A stretch of 64,000 nucleotides of DNA from Epiperipatus broadwayi (GCA_028023455.1 JAQFVV010000055.1:4372030-4436029); one strand, 5' to 3'. Shown: positions 34,842 to 47,094, numbered from the stretch's first letter. Translations and numbers: made by a program. The notes: generated by a model from the sequence alone, not told the origin.

Positions 34842-35599
34842 GATAATCGTTATAATGAGACTCCTTACTGTAAACGGAACAATTAAATATACAAGCAAAC
34901 ATAAATGTGAATTGATAAATAATAATAATGTCATCTCAAGGTTATGAAATTCAAATGTAATTGTATTATTTGTAAATAAGAATAAATATGCCTAATAATA
35001 CTTATGTGTGACCAGCCATATATCAAATTGAAAGTTACCTCAGGGTTTAAAATATTTAAGTAAAATAATTAAGACTTTATTATCAATATAGCTAAATATG
35101 AGCATTTTATTGTATTTAATCCATATCTTAATTAACTAAACAATATTTAAACTATGTGCAGGTATTAGCAATAAATATAAATAACATTACTACTACTGCA
35201 ATATACCTTTAAATAAACGCTTTCTAATAATTCTATGTGCCCATATTTATTTATTAATTTAAATAATAAAAGACAAAAATCAGGTAATTTAGTACATATA
35301 AACAAATATAAGAAATAAAATATAATAATAAATTAAGTTCTCAATACTCAAAAGATAAATCATGTCTAGCAATATTAATTGTGGTACCTTGATTGTGATA
35401 TATCTTATATTAATAAGTGTGCAGGTGGTTGTACCTCTACATGTTGTGGGACAAAACAAGTCATTGAAGAAGGTTATTAAACCAAGAATAAAGAAAACAA
35501 GTATTACTAATTATATATAACAAAGTGAAATAATGTTTTAGCTGATCCCTAGATATACTAATCAATCTCTTACCTAAGTATCATGCTGATATTAGTCTC

Positions 35600-36012
35600 A
35601 GCAATATATTTAAATGGATACAATCCTATACATGAGGGATCAGAAATGACTTAAGGTCAACATGAGCATGGCAATAATATTGGCATCAACATGGTATTTG
35701 AGCTTTCCATCGTCAGATATCAATGGGATGAATGGTTGAAGAGTTGGAGATTGGAGTAGATTGAAGCCTGTCCATTAAAGTATGAGGGTTTGCTTTCTTA
35801 ATATAAAACTGAGCACTGATTATATGTATGTGTGGGAGATGATAATCTAGACTAACTGATGAGTGCTGGTTCTGCAAAAAATACATATATTGGTGATTAT
35901 TTATCTTTTCTACATGTAAGTGGTCTTGTGGATCAGAGGTTTGAGATAGTGAGGATAGTTTAAGGGTGCTTGAAAGTCTGAGTTCAAATCGCTTATATTT
36001 ACAATTAGACTC
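35600..36012. repeat. dispersed ~470-bp repeat, uninterrupted copy
   Basis: Same family as 24.8-26.4 kb (TGGTTGAAGAGTTGGAG, AAGCCTGTCCATTAAAGTAT, GATGAGTGCTGGTT). Here the 3' part reads GGTTTGAGATAGTGAGGATA, then a tRNA-B-box-like GAGTTCAAATCGC (35980-35992), supporting a tRNA-related origin for this part. No hAT insertion. Confidence 0.65.
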
Positions 36013-36267
36013 CAAGTATATGAAGAGTGCTTGTATTTTCAAGCGCACATGCTTAAAGGTTTATTGCCTTAGGAAATATTACTTACGTAATCAATGTGCG
36101 TTAAATAAATTAATTTATTATGGTATAATCCTCTAAAGACGTGGCATTTTCCTGCCAAGCTTCTATAGGTTCTTAAATAATAGTCTAAGTAAAAACAAAT
36201 ATGTTTTTGTTGTATTATGAATATATATTGTGGAAATAAATGGGAGTTTTCTAATTGTTATATATTA

Positions 36268-36327
36268 ATATTATTACATAATTCCCCACTAATATTAATA
36301 TTATTACATAATTCCCCACTAAAAGAA
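36268..36327. repeat. 30-bp perfect tandem duplication
   Basis: A unit with TATTAATATTATTACATAAT and TCCCCACTAA occurs twice in a row without mismatches. Confidence 0.85.
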
Positions 36328-36644
36328 AAGGGAATAAATGTCGCAAAAAAGCAAAAGAAAAAGTGTTTTTATTAAGCATTGGGCAGGTAATTCAACACAT
36401 ATAGAAGAGCGCATTTTGGACAATTTCCCCCCAGTCAATTTCACTCATATGTAAACATTTATAATATATAAGTTTTTTTGCTGAAAAGTATTAAGATTTT
36501 TTAAATTCAATATTAGATAAATGTACATAAGAATTATTCATTATTCAAGTAAATTCTATTATATAAACTTATTCATGAGAGTGGGGATTATTTATTAAAA
36601 TATTTGTTATTTATTAGTATCAATATATAGCATAATCTAAAATT

Positions 36645-37175
36645 CACTTAAAGTATTTTTCAGGCTTTAACCTGTGTGAATGCGCTTTAATAAAAATTCG
36701 TAATAATCAAGCACATTTTGCGATAGATGGACTTTCCAAACCACGACACAAGATAACAACTTTTTATAAAGATAAGAGCGGCCATCTTATTTTTAACCTA
36801 AATGTCCAATATAGGCGAATCTGAAGCATCTTGATTTGGAAGCGTAAAGTAGTTGTTTTCTCCACTGTTTAAGTTCACTATTTCATTTACAAATTAACAT
36901 ACGCGAAATCTTGCGATTTACAGCGAGTTAATATTACGATCTTAATATTGGAAATTCTATAAACTATTGAAGAGTAGTAATTAATTTATTGAGCACACAA
37001 AAAGCATATGTAAATACTTTAAACAGGCTTTAACCTATGTTGGTTTGGAAGCTCCCTCTGTCGGCAAAATGTGCTTGATTTTTACGAATTTTAAAGCGCG
37101 TTAACACAAGTTAAAGCCTGTTTAAAGTATTTACATATGCTTTCTGTGCGCTCAGTAAATTAATTACTACTTTTT
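36645..37175. repeat. fold-back element (36971-37175) and a nearby single arm (36645-36760)
   Basis: The hairpin arms begin AGTAGTAATTAATTTATTGA and continue through AAGCATATGTAAATACTTTA and CAGGCTTTAACCT; the right arm is the complement with few changes. The centre holds a block with GCACATTTTGCC and its neighbour TTACGAATTTTAAAGCGCG. The same block (GGCTTTAACCTGTGTGAA, AAGCACATTTTGCG) stands alone at 36661-36735. This looks like a MITE family of unknown class. Confidence 0.6.
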
Positions 37176-37839
37176 AAAGTATTTAAAGGTTCCAATTATT
37201 TTTATCAAGATCTTTAAGAATGTTGAAAACCTTAGGCACTTTAATTGTAAAACCACAGAGGTGTGAGAAGTATTAATCCAGATAGAACAATAAATGATAA
37301 AATTTTATCTTTTGAATCAATCCATTAACATGGTAAAAACGTTTTTGCTTTCATTTTTAAATATGCTAAGGAGATAATTAGTATTTTCTGAGAAGTACAA
37401 TTTTTAATTTTATCCATTTCTTATAAAATTGTTTACAAAGAGTAACTCCATTAATTTTAAAACCAGTTTAATAAAACAAATCCCAAAATGCAGTTGTTTA
37501 GGTAATATTTTTTAAAATACATTATCGGTATGATCTAACTATAATAGGGATGATTTCTGAAATTTGCCATTTCAATAACTCTTAGTTGAGAAGTATGCAC
37601 GTAACATTTTAAAATATATTTAAATAAAATATTATACTTTAATAAAATTGAATGTACAAACCACAATGTTAGAAAAAATATTTATATTACAGATATTAAG
37701 ATAAATTATTTTTATTTACCGTTCTCACAATAATTGAGATTTTACTTCAGGTTTAAAATAATTCTACCTAAATATTTTAAAATGGTATCCCTTTACATTC
37801 AAATATACCAAAGAATCATAAACATTTATCATCAACAAC

Positions 37840-39187
37840 CATTATCAATCCATTTCAGGTTGAAGGTCTCTCCAAATTCAATCCATCTTCTCAAATCTCT
37901 AGCCTCTCTTCTCAACATCATCCCAGCACACTTTATTACTTCATCCACCCATCTCACACATGGTCTCTTTCTGGGTCTTTTACAATCTCTTAAAATCCAA
38001 TTTACGATTTTGATTGTCCATGTATTATAATCTCTTCTAGCAATATGTCCAACTCAATTCCACTTCAGTCTTTTAATTCTTTCAATAAGGTCAGTAATAC
38101 CTGTTTCTTCTCTAACCTATATATTGCATTTTCCATTTCTTCTTATTCCTAATATGTATCTCTCCATACTTCTTTGAGTGATCTGGAGTCTATGCATTGC
38201 TCTTTTATTAAGTATCCAAGTTTCAGATTCGTAAGTAAAAACTGGTAACATTTATTAAAAACCTTCCCTTTCAAGCACATAAGGATATTTCCTTCGAATA
38301 TTAAGTTATTTCTATCAAAAGCACTCCAACCAACTTTAATTCTATGATTAATTTCATCCATTGTTTTCATCTGCAGTAATAATCTGATCAAGATATTTTT
38401 AATCCTTAACTTCTTCTAACTGATCATAATCAATCTTTATTTTTAACTCTTGAGAAAAGTCATTGAACATTACTTTAGTCTTTTTAACATATACCTTTAG
38501 TCCTACTTTTTTACTTTTATCCAAAACCCCTGCAAAATTTCCTGGAGCTCTGAAGCATTATTTGCAAAAACAACTACATCATCTGCAAAATGTAAATGAC
38601 TTAAATAATCTCTATCTACTTTTACTTTTTTAGCTTTCCATTTTAATCCACAAAATACTTTTTGCACCACTGCTGTAAAAAGTTTTGGAGATATGGAGTC
38701 ATTCTGTTGTACACCCTTTTCAATGTTAAACTTCCTAGTTTCATTATGTAATCTAATTGTTGCTGTTGCATTTTTATAAATATTCTTCAAAATATGACAA
38801 TATCCTGGGTCTATACCTTGATGATCCAATGCTTTAATCACTGAAGAAATGCTTATAGAATCAAATGCCTTTTCATAATCTATAAATCCAAAGAATAATG
38901 GCAACTCATATTCATTTGTCCTTTCTATAACTTCTCTCAATACCTGGATATGATCTACTGTACTAAAACCACTTTAAAATCCAGTTTGTTCTTTTGGTTG
39001 GTTGAAATCCAATGTTCTCTGTAGATGAGTTGTAATTATCTAGTAAAAATTTTGTATAAATCTGATAAAAAATAGATAGTTCTTGTAATTTCTAATATCT
39101 TCTTTATCACCTTTTTTAAATATTAATATTAATACCGCATTCTTTCAATCACTTGGTACATCTTTATCATTTAGACAGTTTGGTATT
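37840..39187 (-). mobile_element. RTE-type LINE, 3' half (5'-truncated)
   Basis: From the 3' end (ATTATCAATCCATTTCAGG, preceded by ATCATCAACAACC) up to the start of the reverse transcriptase; the match to other RTE copies ends at 39187 (TTTGGTAT). It contains recognisable EKAFDSI, SPKLFTAV and FADDVVVFAN blocks in an open frame (38503-38940) plus the C-terminal region in broken frames. The ratio of decay is higher than in the 58-kb copy. Confidence 0.88.
38503..38940 (-). pseudogene. RTE reverse transcriptase fragment with motifs A-C
   Basis: A 145-codon frame. FIDYEKAFDSI (motif A, about residues 18-28), a damaged motif B (GVQQNDSISPKLF, normally RQGDS), and FADDVVVFA (motif C, with the two catalytic aspartates). 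A frameshift follows after LQGFW. It cannot give a whole polymerase. Confidence 0.85.
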
Positions 39188-39296
39188 GTATTTGTACATT
39201 CATGCACACAGAGAGCATACCAATAGCTCAAACAACCTCTTAATTAATAAGTGCAGTATGAGAAAATATTTAAAATCTCTACCCAGAACACTTTCA

Positions 39297-39342
39297 TCTC
39301 CAGACCAACTGGTTTCAAGCTTATGGCTCACGTAAGTGGAGA
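39297..39342 (-). ncRNA. damaged hammerhead motif, family B, inverted copy
   Basis: Helix I is perfect (UCUCCA with UGGAGA) and the helix III/cleavage block ACCAGUUGGUC is intact. The core strand reads CUUACGU in place of CUGAUGA, and helix II has a G-U. Inactive as drawn. Confidence 0.7.
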
Positions 39343-39384
39343 GCTAGAATATTCGGACACTAGAACTAAAATATCAACTCAAAA

Positions 39385-39402
39385 AACCAGTTGGTCTGAG
39401 AT
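39385..39402 (+). ncRNA. 3' half of a hammerhead, family B (5' truncated)
   Basis: Starts at AAACCAGTTGGTC and continues TGAGATGAG. It keeps helix III and the cleavage position (after 39396) but lacks CUGAUG and helix II, so it could be cut only by pairing with another ribozyme strand. Confidence 0.7.
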
Positions 39403-39772
39403 GAGAGTGTTCTGGGTAGAGATTTTAAATATTTTCTCATACCGCACTTATTAATTAAGAGCTTATTTGAGCTACTAGTACGCTCTCTGTGTGCATTTTT
39501 GTAACTACAAGCTTATTAAGAGTAATGTCACATTATATATGACTTGCTTTTTTAATTATTATAATTTTACTTTTAAGGCTTTGGCTATGCTGAGGTTATT
39601 AGAATATGGTAGATCTGAATTTAGTTCAGTCCCATATAGCTATTTAAGTTAGATAGCTGGATTTAAAGACATTTTCATGTCCGAAAATTTCATAGTTTCT
39701 TTTTAAATATATGTATGAAATAAGTGCTGTTTTTTTTTAGTTATTTTATGTCTAGTGTCCGAATATTCAAGC

Positions 39773-39818
39773 TCTCCACTGATGTGAGCCATAAGCTCGA
39801 AACCAGTTGGTCTGGAGA
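39773..39818 (+). ncRNA. hammerhead ribozyme motif, family B
   Basis: Helix I: UCUCCA (39773-39778) with UGGAGA (39813-39818), six perfect pairs. Core CUGAUG (39779-39784) followed by U where A9 is expected. Helix II: GAGC (39786-39789) with GCUC (39795-39798), loop CAUAA. GAAA at 39799-39802. Helix III: ACCA/UGGU closed by the two-base loop GU. Cleavage expected after C39812. The U at position 9 also occurs in the inverted copy, so it may be a family feature that lowers activity. Confidence 0.85.
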
Positions 39819-39991
39819 TGAGAGTGTTCTGGGTAGAGATTTTAAATATTTTCTCATACTGCACTTATTAATTAAGAGCTTGTTTGAGCTATTGATACGC
39901 TCTCTGTGTGCATTTTTTGTAACTACAAGCTTATTAAGAGTAATGTCACATTATATATGACTTGCTTTTTTAATTATTGTACATTCATGCA

Positions 39992-42900
39992 ACAAAATCC
40001 AGAGTTCTGATAAATTATACTAAAGCTGAACCAAATGTGGGGTTGAGACCTCGAATCTGACCACACTTCAATTCATTTACCAGGGCTCCATGATTTACTA
40101 CCCTATGGATGACATATATGAGGTTACACTCGGTCTCAATTTAATTCATGAGCCGACTGAGAATAGGATAGAACATGAGACTCAAGAATGACTGATAATT
40201 TACTAATAATATTAAATAAACACACACTTATGGCTAAGTAAACTAATGCAGATATATCAATAAATTATTACTAATTTGGATGGATTTGGAGTGATTTGAA
40301 GTGGACTGCAAGAGATAACACTAAACAGCATTATATTTTAAATATCTTTAATAATTAAAAATAAACAAACTAATTAATATAAGAACAACAGATGTGCATT
40401 GGTTAGGTTTTACACACATAGGCATTACAACAACAATGGGATGATTTAGGTTACAGTAGTCTCATCTTGAAATGGGCTTTATACATATTATTACAATTTA
40501 CTATCTGCGATTAATATTCATGCCTATATATATGTTATGCCAACTATTTGTAGGTTTGCTACTAAGAACCTAAATATTACAGAACTGACATGATAAAACA
40601 TTAATTGATTCATTCTAATATATTAATCTATGAACAATGAATACACTCTATATACAGATTCACTAAGTGAACCAGATTCCATGTTCAGACTAATGCTAAA
40701 GTTTAATAATAGGGCAGAATGAACTGGTTACTGTAGCCAGGCTTCTGATACTTAGGTGCTAAATACTAAATTAAAGATGCAGTACAAAAGTATAGTTATT
40801 CATGGGCTTAAGTACCTAGTGCTCGGTTCCCTTGGTCAGTATGATTTGCTAGCATAATAAAGAACCTTAGTTTGGTGTGTCGGAGCAGCTTTGAAAATGT
40901 TTCTGGACCCTTGTGTTCCAGTTCTAAGTATGGCTGTCTGAACTAAATAATGGGGTGTCATATCACCATAAGCCCATTTTAAAAAGGAAGCATAGCAAGG
41001 TGTAAATACAAATATAGTGTTTTAATATAAACACATTCGTAATGCTTATAAAATACTACTGATATAAAGACAAATTATATGCACTAAAAGTTTTGTTCAG
41101 CAAAACTACCTTGACCCAGTTCTCAAATTAGCATACCTTAAATATGCTAAGAAAGGTTCATTTATAGCAATCTAGTTTAGAATGTTGAATCTGTATATTT
41201 CATATAATAAACTAGGGAGGAGAAAAGCATATTTTAGGCATTATGACCTTTACAAATATGCCTTTAAGTATCATCCCTGCCATTATCTAACGAACGATAT
41301 ATATCAGTAGGACTTCGCAAACCTTAACAAGTCAAAGGCCCCTCAAACTACTATTTATTAATTTATAGAACCACTTAAGCGATGTCACACTTGAGTGTGA
41401 AGCTATAATAAATACCCAGGAATTAATATACGCTAAGCGCTTTCTAAGCAAAGGTCCTTTACGCTCATATTCAAAGCGGTGCATGTGAGCTCGATAGTAA
41501 AAATGGAGCGGGAGAAGTGGTATGCAAAGCATATGCAAATGGACTAAATAGTCCAGCATTTAGAGATGTCGAAGCATGTGTCGCGTCTATTGATTGAGTT
41601 GTTATTGTTATTGATGTAGTACGCTTCTCTGATCTTCCGCTTAATGTCGTTTTTCTCGATGCAGACTATTTTAGGGTTGGAAGGTTCAAATAAATGTCCA
41701 GTCTTAAATCTGGATAACAACAAGCATGTAGTGGTCTGTTGTTATCTCTTAGAATAGATTTCAAAGGAGAGACTTCTGTCAACTAAAAAGTGATGAGAAA
41801 GTTACATGGGAGCGCTTCTAATCGTCTCTCTTGGAAGTTTGCTAAGTTACTTATCTCTGCTTTGAAATTATGACATATCATACATATAAATTAAAAATAA
41901 AATAATCAAAATAGAAATATACATGGCTGCAGATTATAAAAGTTAAATAATAACTGCTTACAGTTATTACATTTGAAGAAAAGTTATTTTAAAATTATAG
42001 TTATATTTCTAGGCAAGATGTTTACAGTTATATTACATTTAATGATTTTATTTACAAAGTTTTAATTAACTGAGAAATATATGTTATGAACATTCATTAC
42101 AGATAGCTAGCTTAAGGAATTTATTAGAAATTTTAATAGAGATTTATAGAGCTCTGTGGAGAAAATTATTACTAATCTTCTTCTAGGCTGAATTGTCCGG
42201 CCTTTGAAATAGGCACTGAAACATCTCTGAATAGGTTATCTTCCCTCATCTTCTTTGGCAGCTGGTGATACTGGTCTCCTCCATTCCACAGTAAAGATGA
42301 TGATGTGCAGCAGTTGGAAGGTCACCATTATCCAAAGGAAGACAGCAAAGTTGTGTGCCTTCCTAACCACTCATGCTAAATTTCAAATGAGCGTAGCTCT
42401 CGGCAGCAACTGTTTTAATTATTATAAGAGAGAGAGGTCTTTAGTGATGAAAATTTGGGGAATTTTATATTAGGCGTCTGATCCCCTTCCCCCGTAAAAC
42501 CTTTTAACTTGTTTACATCTTTTAAATTTTAATCTTTAAATTTAACATCTTTAAAATTTTACATTAGCATTCTAGTAAAGACAAAAGAAAATCTCTAGCA
42601 GATTAAAAATAGTACTGCTTGGATGATTTTGCTTTGTCCAAGATATATTTTAAATTTGTTATTTTTATGATCTATGTTTGACCTCCACACAAATCTAACA
42701 CAGGTGCATGTGGTATGATTTGTTTACCAAGAATTATTCAATATTTTTAAAACCAAATTATTTTTGTGTAAACATTCCACTATATATGTATGTTGGTCAC
42801 CCTTTGAATTGAAAATATATATGATCCTTAAGCCAAATACTGAATAAATTTATACATTAAATTTATGAAAAATTAAAGATTTAAAAATATAAATATAATT

Positions 42901-43180
42901 GTGCTGCAAACTTACTAAATCTATTAGATTACAGCTTATACTTGCATACATACAAGTGTACTAATACATATACAATGATGTTTACACAAATAAGTGTTTA
43001 ATTTAACATATGAAATACACCAGAATATATGTATTATACATAGACATATGCATACATGTGTATATACATAAGAATACATAAATATAGGTAAATATATGTG
43101 TAAGGGGTTTAAACATAAGATAATTACTACTGTGGAACATAGTAGGTGAAATAGGATGTGTGCCAATATATACCATTTCA
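39992..43180. other. AT-rich stretch, no gene recognised
   Basis: Contains a reversed copy of the 17.87-kb repeat at 40045-40115 and several chance open frames (41332-41559; 42255-42473). The 42190-42470 part has mixed composition (CAGCTGGTGATACTGGTCTC), but no motif. CA/TA-rich words near 42930-43100 give hydrophobic spurious frames. Confidence 0.35.
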
Positions 43181-44960
43181 GTATATAACTTTGCCAATTT
43201 TTTATTTATTTCTTCAAGTTTCCTTTAATATATTGATTATAATTCCATCATTGCCTGGAATTTTTTTCCTTCTTTATAAATTTAACTTTATGCTCACTTT
43301 TTCATTGAAAATCCAGGGCAATTCAGAAGATATAATAAATGTAGGAAGTACTTGTTCTTTATTACTATATAATTCTAGATAGAACTCCTTACCCATTTCA
43401 TGATGTCATCTCACTTTTCAGTAATAGTTCCATATTTTTTTCTTATTCCATATATGTTTCTTACCAATACCAAAATGTTGTTTCACACTCTTGAGACATT
43501 TATTATCTTCCAGTTTTCCTTGCCATTACACCATTATACTTTCTTATATCATTATCAACTCTTTTTTTTGCACTATTTTACAAAATTCGAGATATTCAAT
43601 CCTTCTTAATGCATCATTTTATATACCTTCATTTCTTCATGCATTCTCCATAGAAATTTTAATGATCAATTGCTGCTTTTTTCTACCAGCTGTCTTTAAA
43701 ATTGTATCAGTCATTTTCTTATTAATTTCATTCAAATTGCCATCATCTTCAAAATCTAAATTAGAACTTCATTTTCAAGTATTAGTAAATTCATTAAAAT
43801 GTTTCTGAAAATCAGGAATATCAACTGTAAATATTGATTTTCTTAATAATTTTTCTCTCTCTAGTTTTGCATTAACACGTATCTTACATCTTACTAATGG
43901 ATGATCATTTCCTGTGTTGAATTTATTAAGGACATTCTAATCTTGAAACATGTGTTTCTGTTAGTCAAAATGTAATCCAATTCTGCTGTACCTTTATTTG
44001 GATGCTTCCATGTCCATTTCCTTTTAACATTTTTCTCAAAAAAAAAAAAAAAGAATTTATAATATAAAGTTTTTCTTTTTCTGCAAACTCACAAGTCTAT
44101 GTCCGCTCTCACTTCTATTACCATAACCAGATTTATCTACAGCGTTTTCAACTTTCATTTGTTTACCAATTCTAGTAGTAAAGTCTCCTATAATAATTTT
44201 AAAATGTTGTTCAGTCTGATCAAAACCCTTTTGTACACCCATATAAAAATCTTCTACTACCTCATGAAAACTTGTTTATCTGCATTTGATATCTAATCTT
44301 AAGTTGAATAATTAATCTTGCCACTCTCTCTGATATACCATCAATTCCCACAATGTTGTTCTTCCACTTTTTATGTATAGTGATTCCTATTCCACTTATA
44401 CTTCTAATATTTGTGCCTTTGTAGGAGAGTACATGTCCACTTTTTAAATCAATTGTCTCTTCACCTTTTTTCCTAATATCACAAGGTCCAAAAATATTTT
44501 ATTTAATATGAGACAGTTCTTCCAATTCTTGCAATCTTCCTTCTCTTGAAAATAATCTGTAGTTGTAAGTACCTAAATAAAAAGTCATCATCAAATGACA
44601 GCCTGGGTCTGCAATAGTGGATTCTTAGCACCCTCCAGCTGCAGCCACTAATTTCTGCCTTAACTGGTGATTTTACAGCCTCCTGGGAATAAGGGTCATA
44701 ACTTATTTTTGTCTGTCATAATTGTAAATATCTATTTTTAAAAAATGTCATTCACACATACATTAATTCTGCCTTATCAGTAAACCGAGAAGAAAGATCA
44801 TGGTGTTTCTTGATCTTAAACTGAGAGGTAAAAAGCCAATTATCTCACTAAATTGTCTAATGTGTGTTGATGAGCAGTCCATCCATGGTTGTATACTACA
44901 TGAATAATCACATAGTAATAACAATTGCAAAAAGGATGCAGACATTCATTGATAATCACT
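43180..44960 (-). mobile_element. RTE-type LINE, 5' half (lacks RT and 3' end)
   Basis: Reading the minus strand from 44960: 5' untranslated region (GAAACACCATGATC-type block), first codons, endonuclease (IIGDFTTRIGKQM block at 44057-44242, the DH.LV block near 43900), linker, and the start of the RT region ending near 43195. Full of frameshifts. The missing 3' part is unusual for a LINE insertion and points to later deletion or an interrupted copy. Confidence 0.8.
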
Positions 44961-45039
44961 GTAGATGCACTGAAACCTGAGAAATGGTATCACAATCCTA
45001 TTAAATGAAGAAATAGCATTTATTTATATTTTGAACAGG

Positions 45040-45840
45040 TGGAAAGACTAATTTGATCAAGAGTTGGGATATCTTTTAATGTATATCAATTTTATCTACT
45101 CGTTTAAATTCAGATGAGAAATCCAGCTTAGTGAAGTCAAAATACCAAAATAGCTCTTTATAATCTTAAAAATAGAAAGGCTGCAGGTCCTAACGAAGTA
45201 TTTGGAGGTTTTAAAATATAGGGTTATACATTGGGTTCAAAAGTATTGGAACTTTTTAGAAATAAGTTGTGCCACTTGATCATAAGATTGTGTCTCTTGT
45301 TCTAAATTTTAGCAATTGTCATAATTATTCATTCCAGCAAAGATCTTTCAGGGATTTTGTTGAACAGATTGCTCCCAGTTATAGATAAATGGCCACCAGA
45401 GCTTCAATGTAGTTTTAAAAATTCAAGAAGCACTAGACATTGCTTTTGTTGCTAGGTAAATACAAGAAAGTGTTGGGACAAAATAGTGATGTAAATATTG
45501 CTTTTATTGATTTAATCAAAACATTTGATCCAGTTAACAGGGCAGATATATAGCATCATTTGAAATTTTTTGGTTGACTATCAAAATTTATACATATTAT
45601 ACAGCTTCTATATGATGGAAAGAAAGGAAGTATTACTACAGATGGAAAATCTTAGGCACCTGAAAATGAAAACTGATGTTAAATAAGCATACATACTGAC
45701 CACAACCTTGTTTTCAATTTTTATGAGAATTGTTTTTGGAATTACTTGCTGGCATCTTAATGAAATAGGGATCAAAATGTAATATAAGTTTGGTGTAGAA
45801 AAATTCAGGTAAGAATAAGGCAGACTACTTCCTGGAGCCG
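45040..45840 (+). mobile_element. second LINE lineage, decayed reverse transcriptase fragment
   Basis: Recognisable RT pieces in different frames: KAAGPNEVFGG (finger region), RLLPVIDKWPPE, a block equivalent to the Q.GFR.GRST segment (LQCSFKNSRSTRHC), the motif A region AFIDLIKTFDPVN, and LLYDGKKGSI. The words differ from the RTE family, so this is another LINE clade. Every frame carries stops. Confidence 0.65.
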
Positions 45841-45949
45841 AGCGAAGTATAAATAAATAACCCAAACATTTTGTTATACAATACCAATCATTGTTAAAAG
45901 GTCTAATGTATTTTTTGTTTTCAGTAATTGCTGTTTAACTCACAGAGGC

Positions 45950-46130
45950 AAAACTCTCCATGTAGTAGCGCCATTCAGTGCAAGCCAGAGTAACTAATGG
46001 ATGCAAGGTTTGTACACAAAATCCCTATCTAATGCTTACTCATCCACCAGACTTGATTTTAGCTTGAGGCTTTCCTCATTGAGTGGCACTACTGTATGGA
46101 AAGGTTTGCCTCTGTGTTAACAGCTTGTGT
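45950..46130 (-). mobile_element. hammerhead family A insertion, decayed
   Basis: Reversed body (GAGGCAAAACTCTCCAT, GTGCAAGCCAGAGTAA, CATCCA), a damaged hammerhead at about 46045-46082 (AAGTCTGGTGG, CTAAAA in place of GAAA), then the + body end (CACTACTGTATGGAAAGG) and a GTAATCATGTGATG tail. A target-site duplication is not clear. Confidence 0.7.
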
Positions 46131-46364
46131 AAGCATAAAGAATGGTAATCATGTGATGCTGCTTGATAAATAATATCTGGAATAGATTGACTTTTACTTT
46201 TTATTTCAATTTTTTTCATGATATCAATTGGAAAAATGTAATTTTTTTATATACTCAACACCGAATACTCATGATAAATATTTAAAATATTTATTTTTCA
46301 GAAATATTATCAAATCCACCACTTCTTTTATTTTGCTGTAATGTTTTATATAAATGCAATTTAT

Positions 46365-46515
46365 CCACTCTACTTTGAACACTTTTTAGAAAAAATGTTT
46401 TCTTGTATATATATGCGTATACAATCTTAAAATGTTTTGACTGTTTATGCACTCTTTTTCAGAGCCACATTTACTTTAATTTGAACACTTTTTAGAAAAA
46501 ATCTTTTATTGTACA
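46365..46515 (-). repeat. family D repeat, two decayed units
   Basis: TTTGAACACTTTTTAGAAAAA and ATATGC/GTATACAATC blocks recur with a period of ~110 bp and match the tandem family at 48.6-49.0 kb. The hammerhead-like part is damaged (GACTGTTTATGCACTC). Confidence 0.65.
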
Positions 46516-47094
46516 CATATGCATATTGAAGCAATGGATCTGAAGTCCGATCCATGCTTCACATCTTCCTATAAACTTAATTAATATTGTAGACCTAAAT
46601 TAAGTTTATAGTCAATATCAGCAGGGTTTTGCATTAGAGTTAAAAAATAGTTATGCTTATTAAATGTGTATTACAGTTAAATATTTTATTTTAAATAAAT
46701 TTCATTCTATTGATAAAAATTGCTTAACCTATTAGTCAAACATACATATATATACATCTAGCGTATATATATGAGTAATGCAAAATTCTGCTGAAATAAA
46801 ATGCTTGTTCTATTATAAAATAATAATATATTGTTGTTCAAATTTTTATTAAAATATTTAGTATGATTTGATTTTGAGATAAGCCCACCAACATTTCTGA
46901 AAGAATATATATTTTAATTAGTGAGTCGTTCAAGTCTAATTAAAGATGGCATTTTCTTTCTTGCTTTTTAATTAATAGAATTCCAACTTTAAAGTAAGAA
47001 AGTTAGAGTAAAAAATTGAAGTTATTTTTAGAACGTGTTGTTTTAAAACAAAGCAGCAAGGGGGGGCTTATCAAGATCTCAGATCATACAAACA

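Larger units (their letters stand above)
39207..39976 (+). mobile_element. hammerhead-retroelement family B, complete 770-bp insertion with 15-bp TSD
   Basis: Flanked by identical TTGTACATTCATGCA at 39192-39206 and 39977-39991. Parts in order: an inverted copy of the body and hammerhead (39207-39354); a + partial hammerhead from AAACCAGTTGGTC (39385); + body and tail (ATGTCACATTATATATGAC); an upstream block (GGCTTTGGCTATGC, CTGAATTTAGTTCAG) homologous to that of family A; a complete + hammerhead (39773-39818); and a second body and tail. The two + cleavage positions (after 39396 and 39812) bound a 416-nt monomer. No protein coding. Confidence 0.9.

Noticed and set aside
35713-36048. 111-codon minus-strand frame as a gene
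   Set aside because: It spans the ~470-bp dispersed repeat; the copy at 24.92-25.11 kb gives a similar peptide only because the DNA is repeated.
42936-43197. Overlapping Ile/Tyr/Cys-rich minus-strand frames as membrane proteins
   Set aside because: They come from TA/CA-rich simple sequence; both frames are open only because of base composition.
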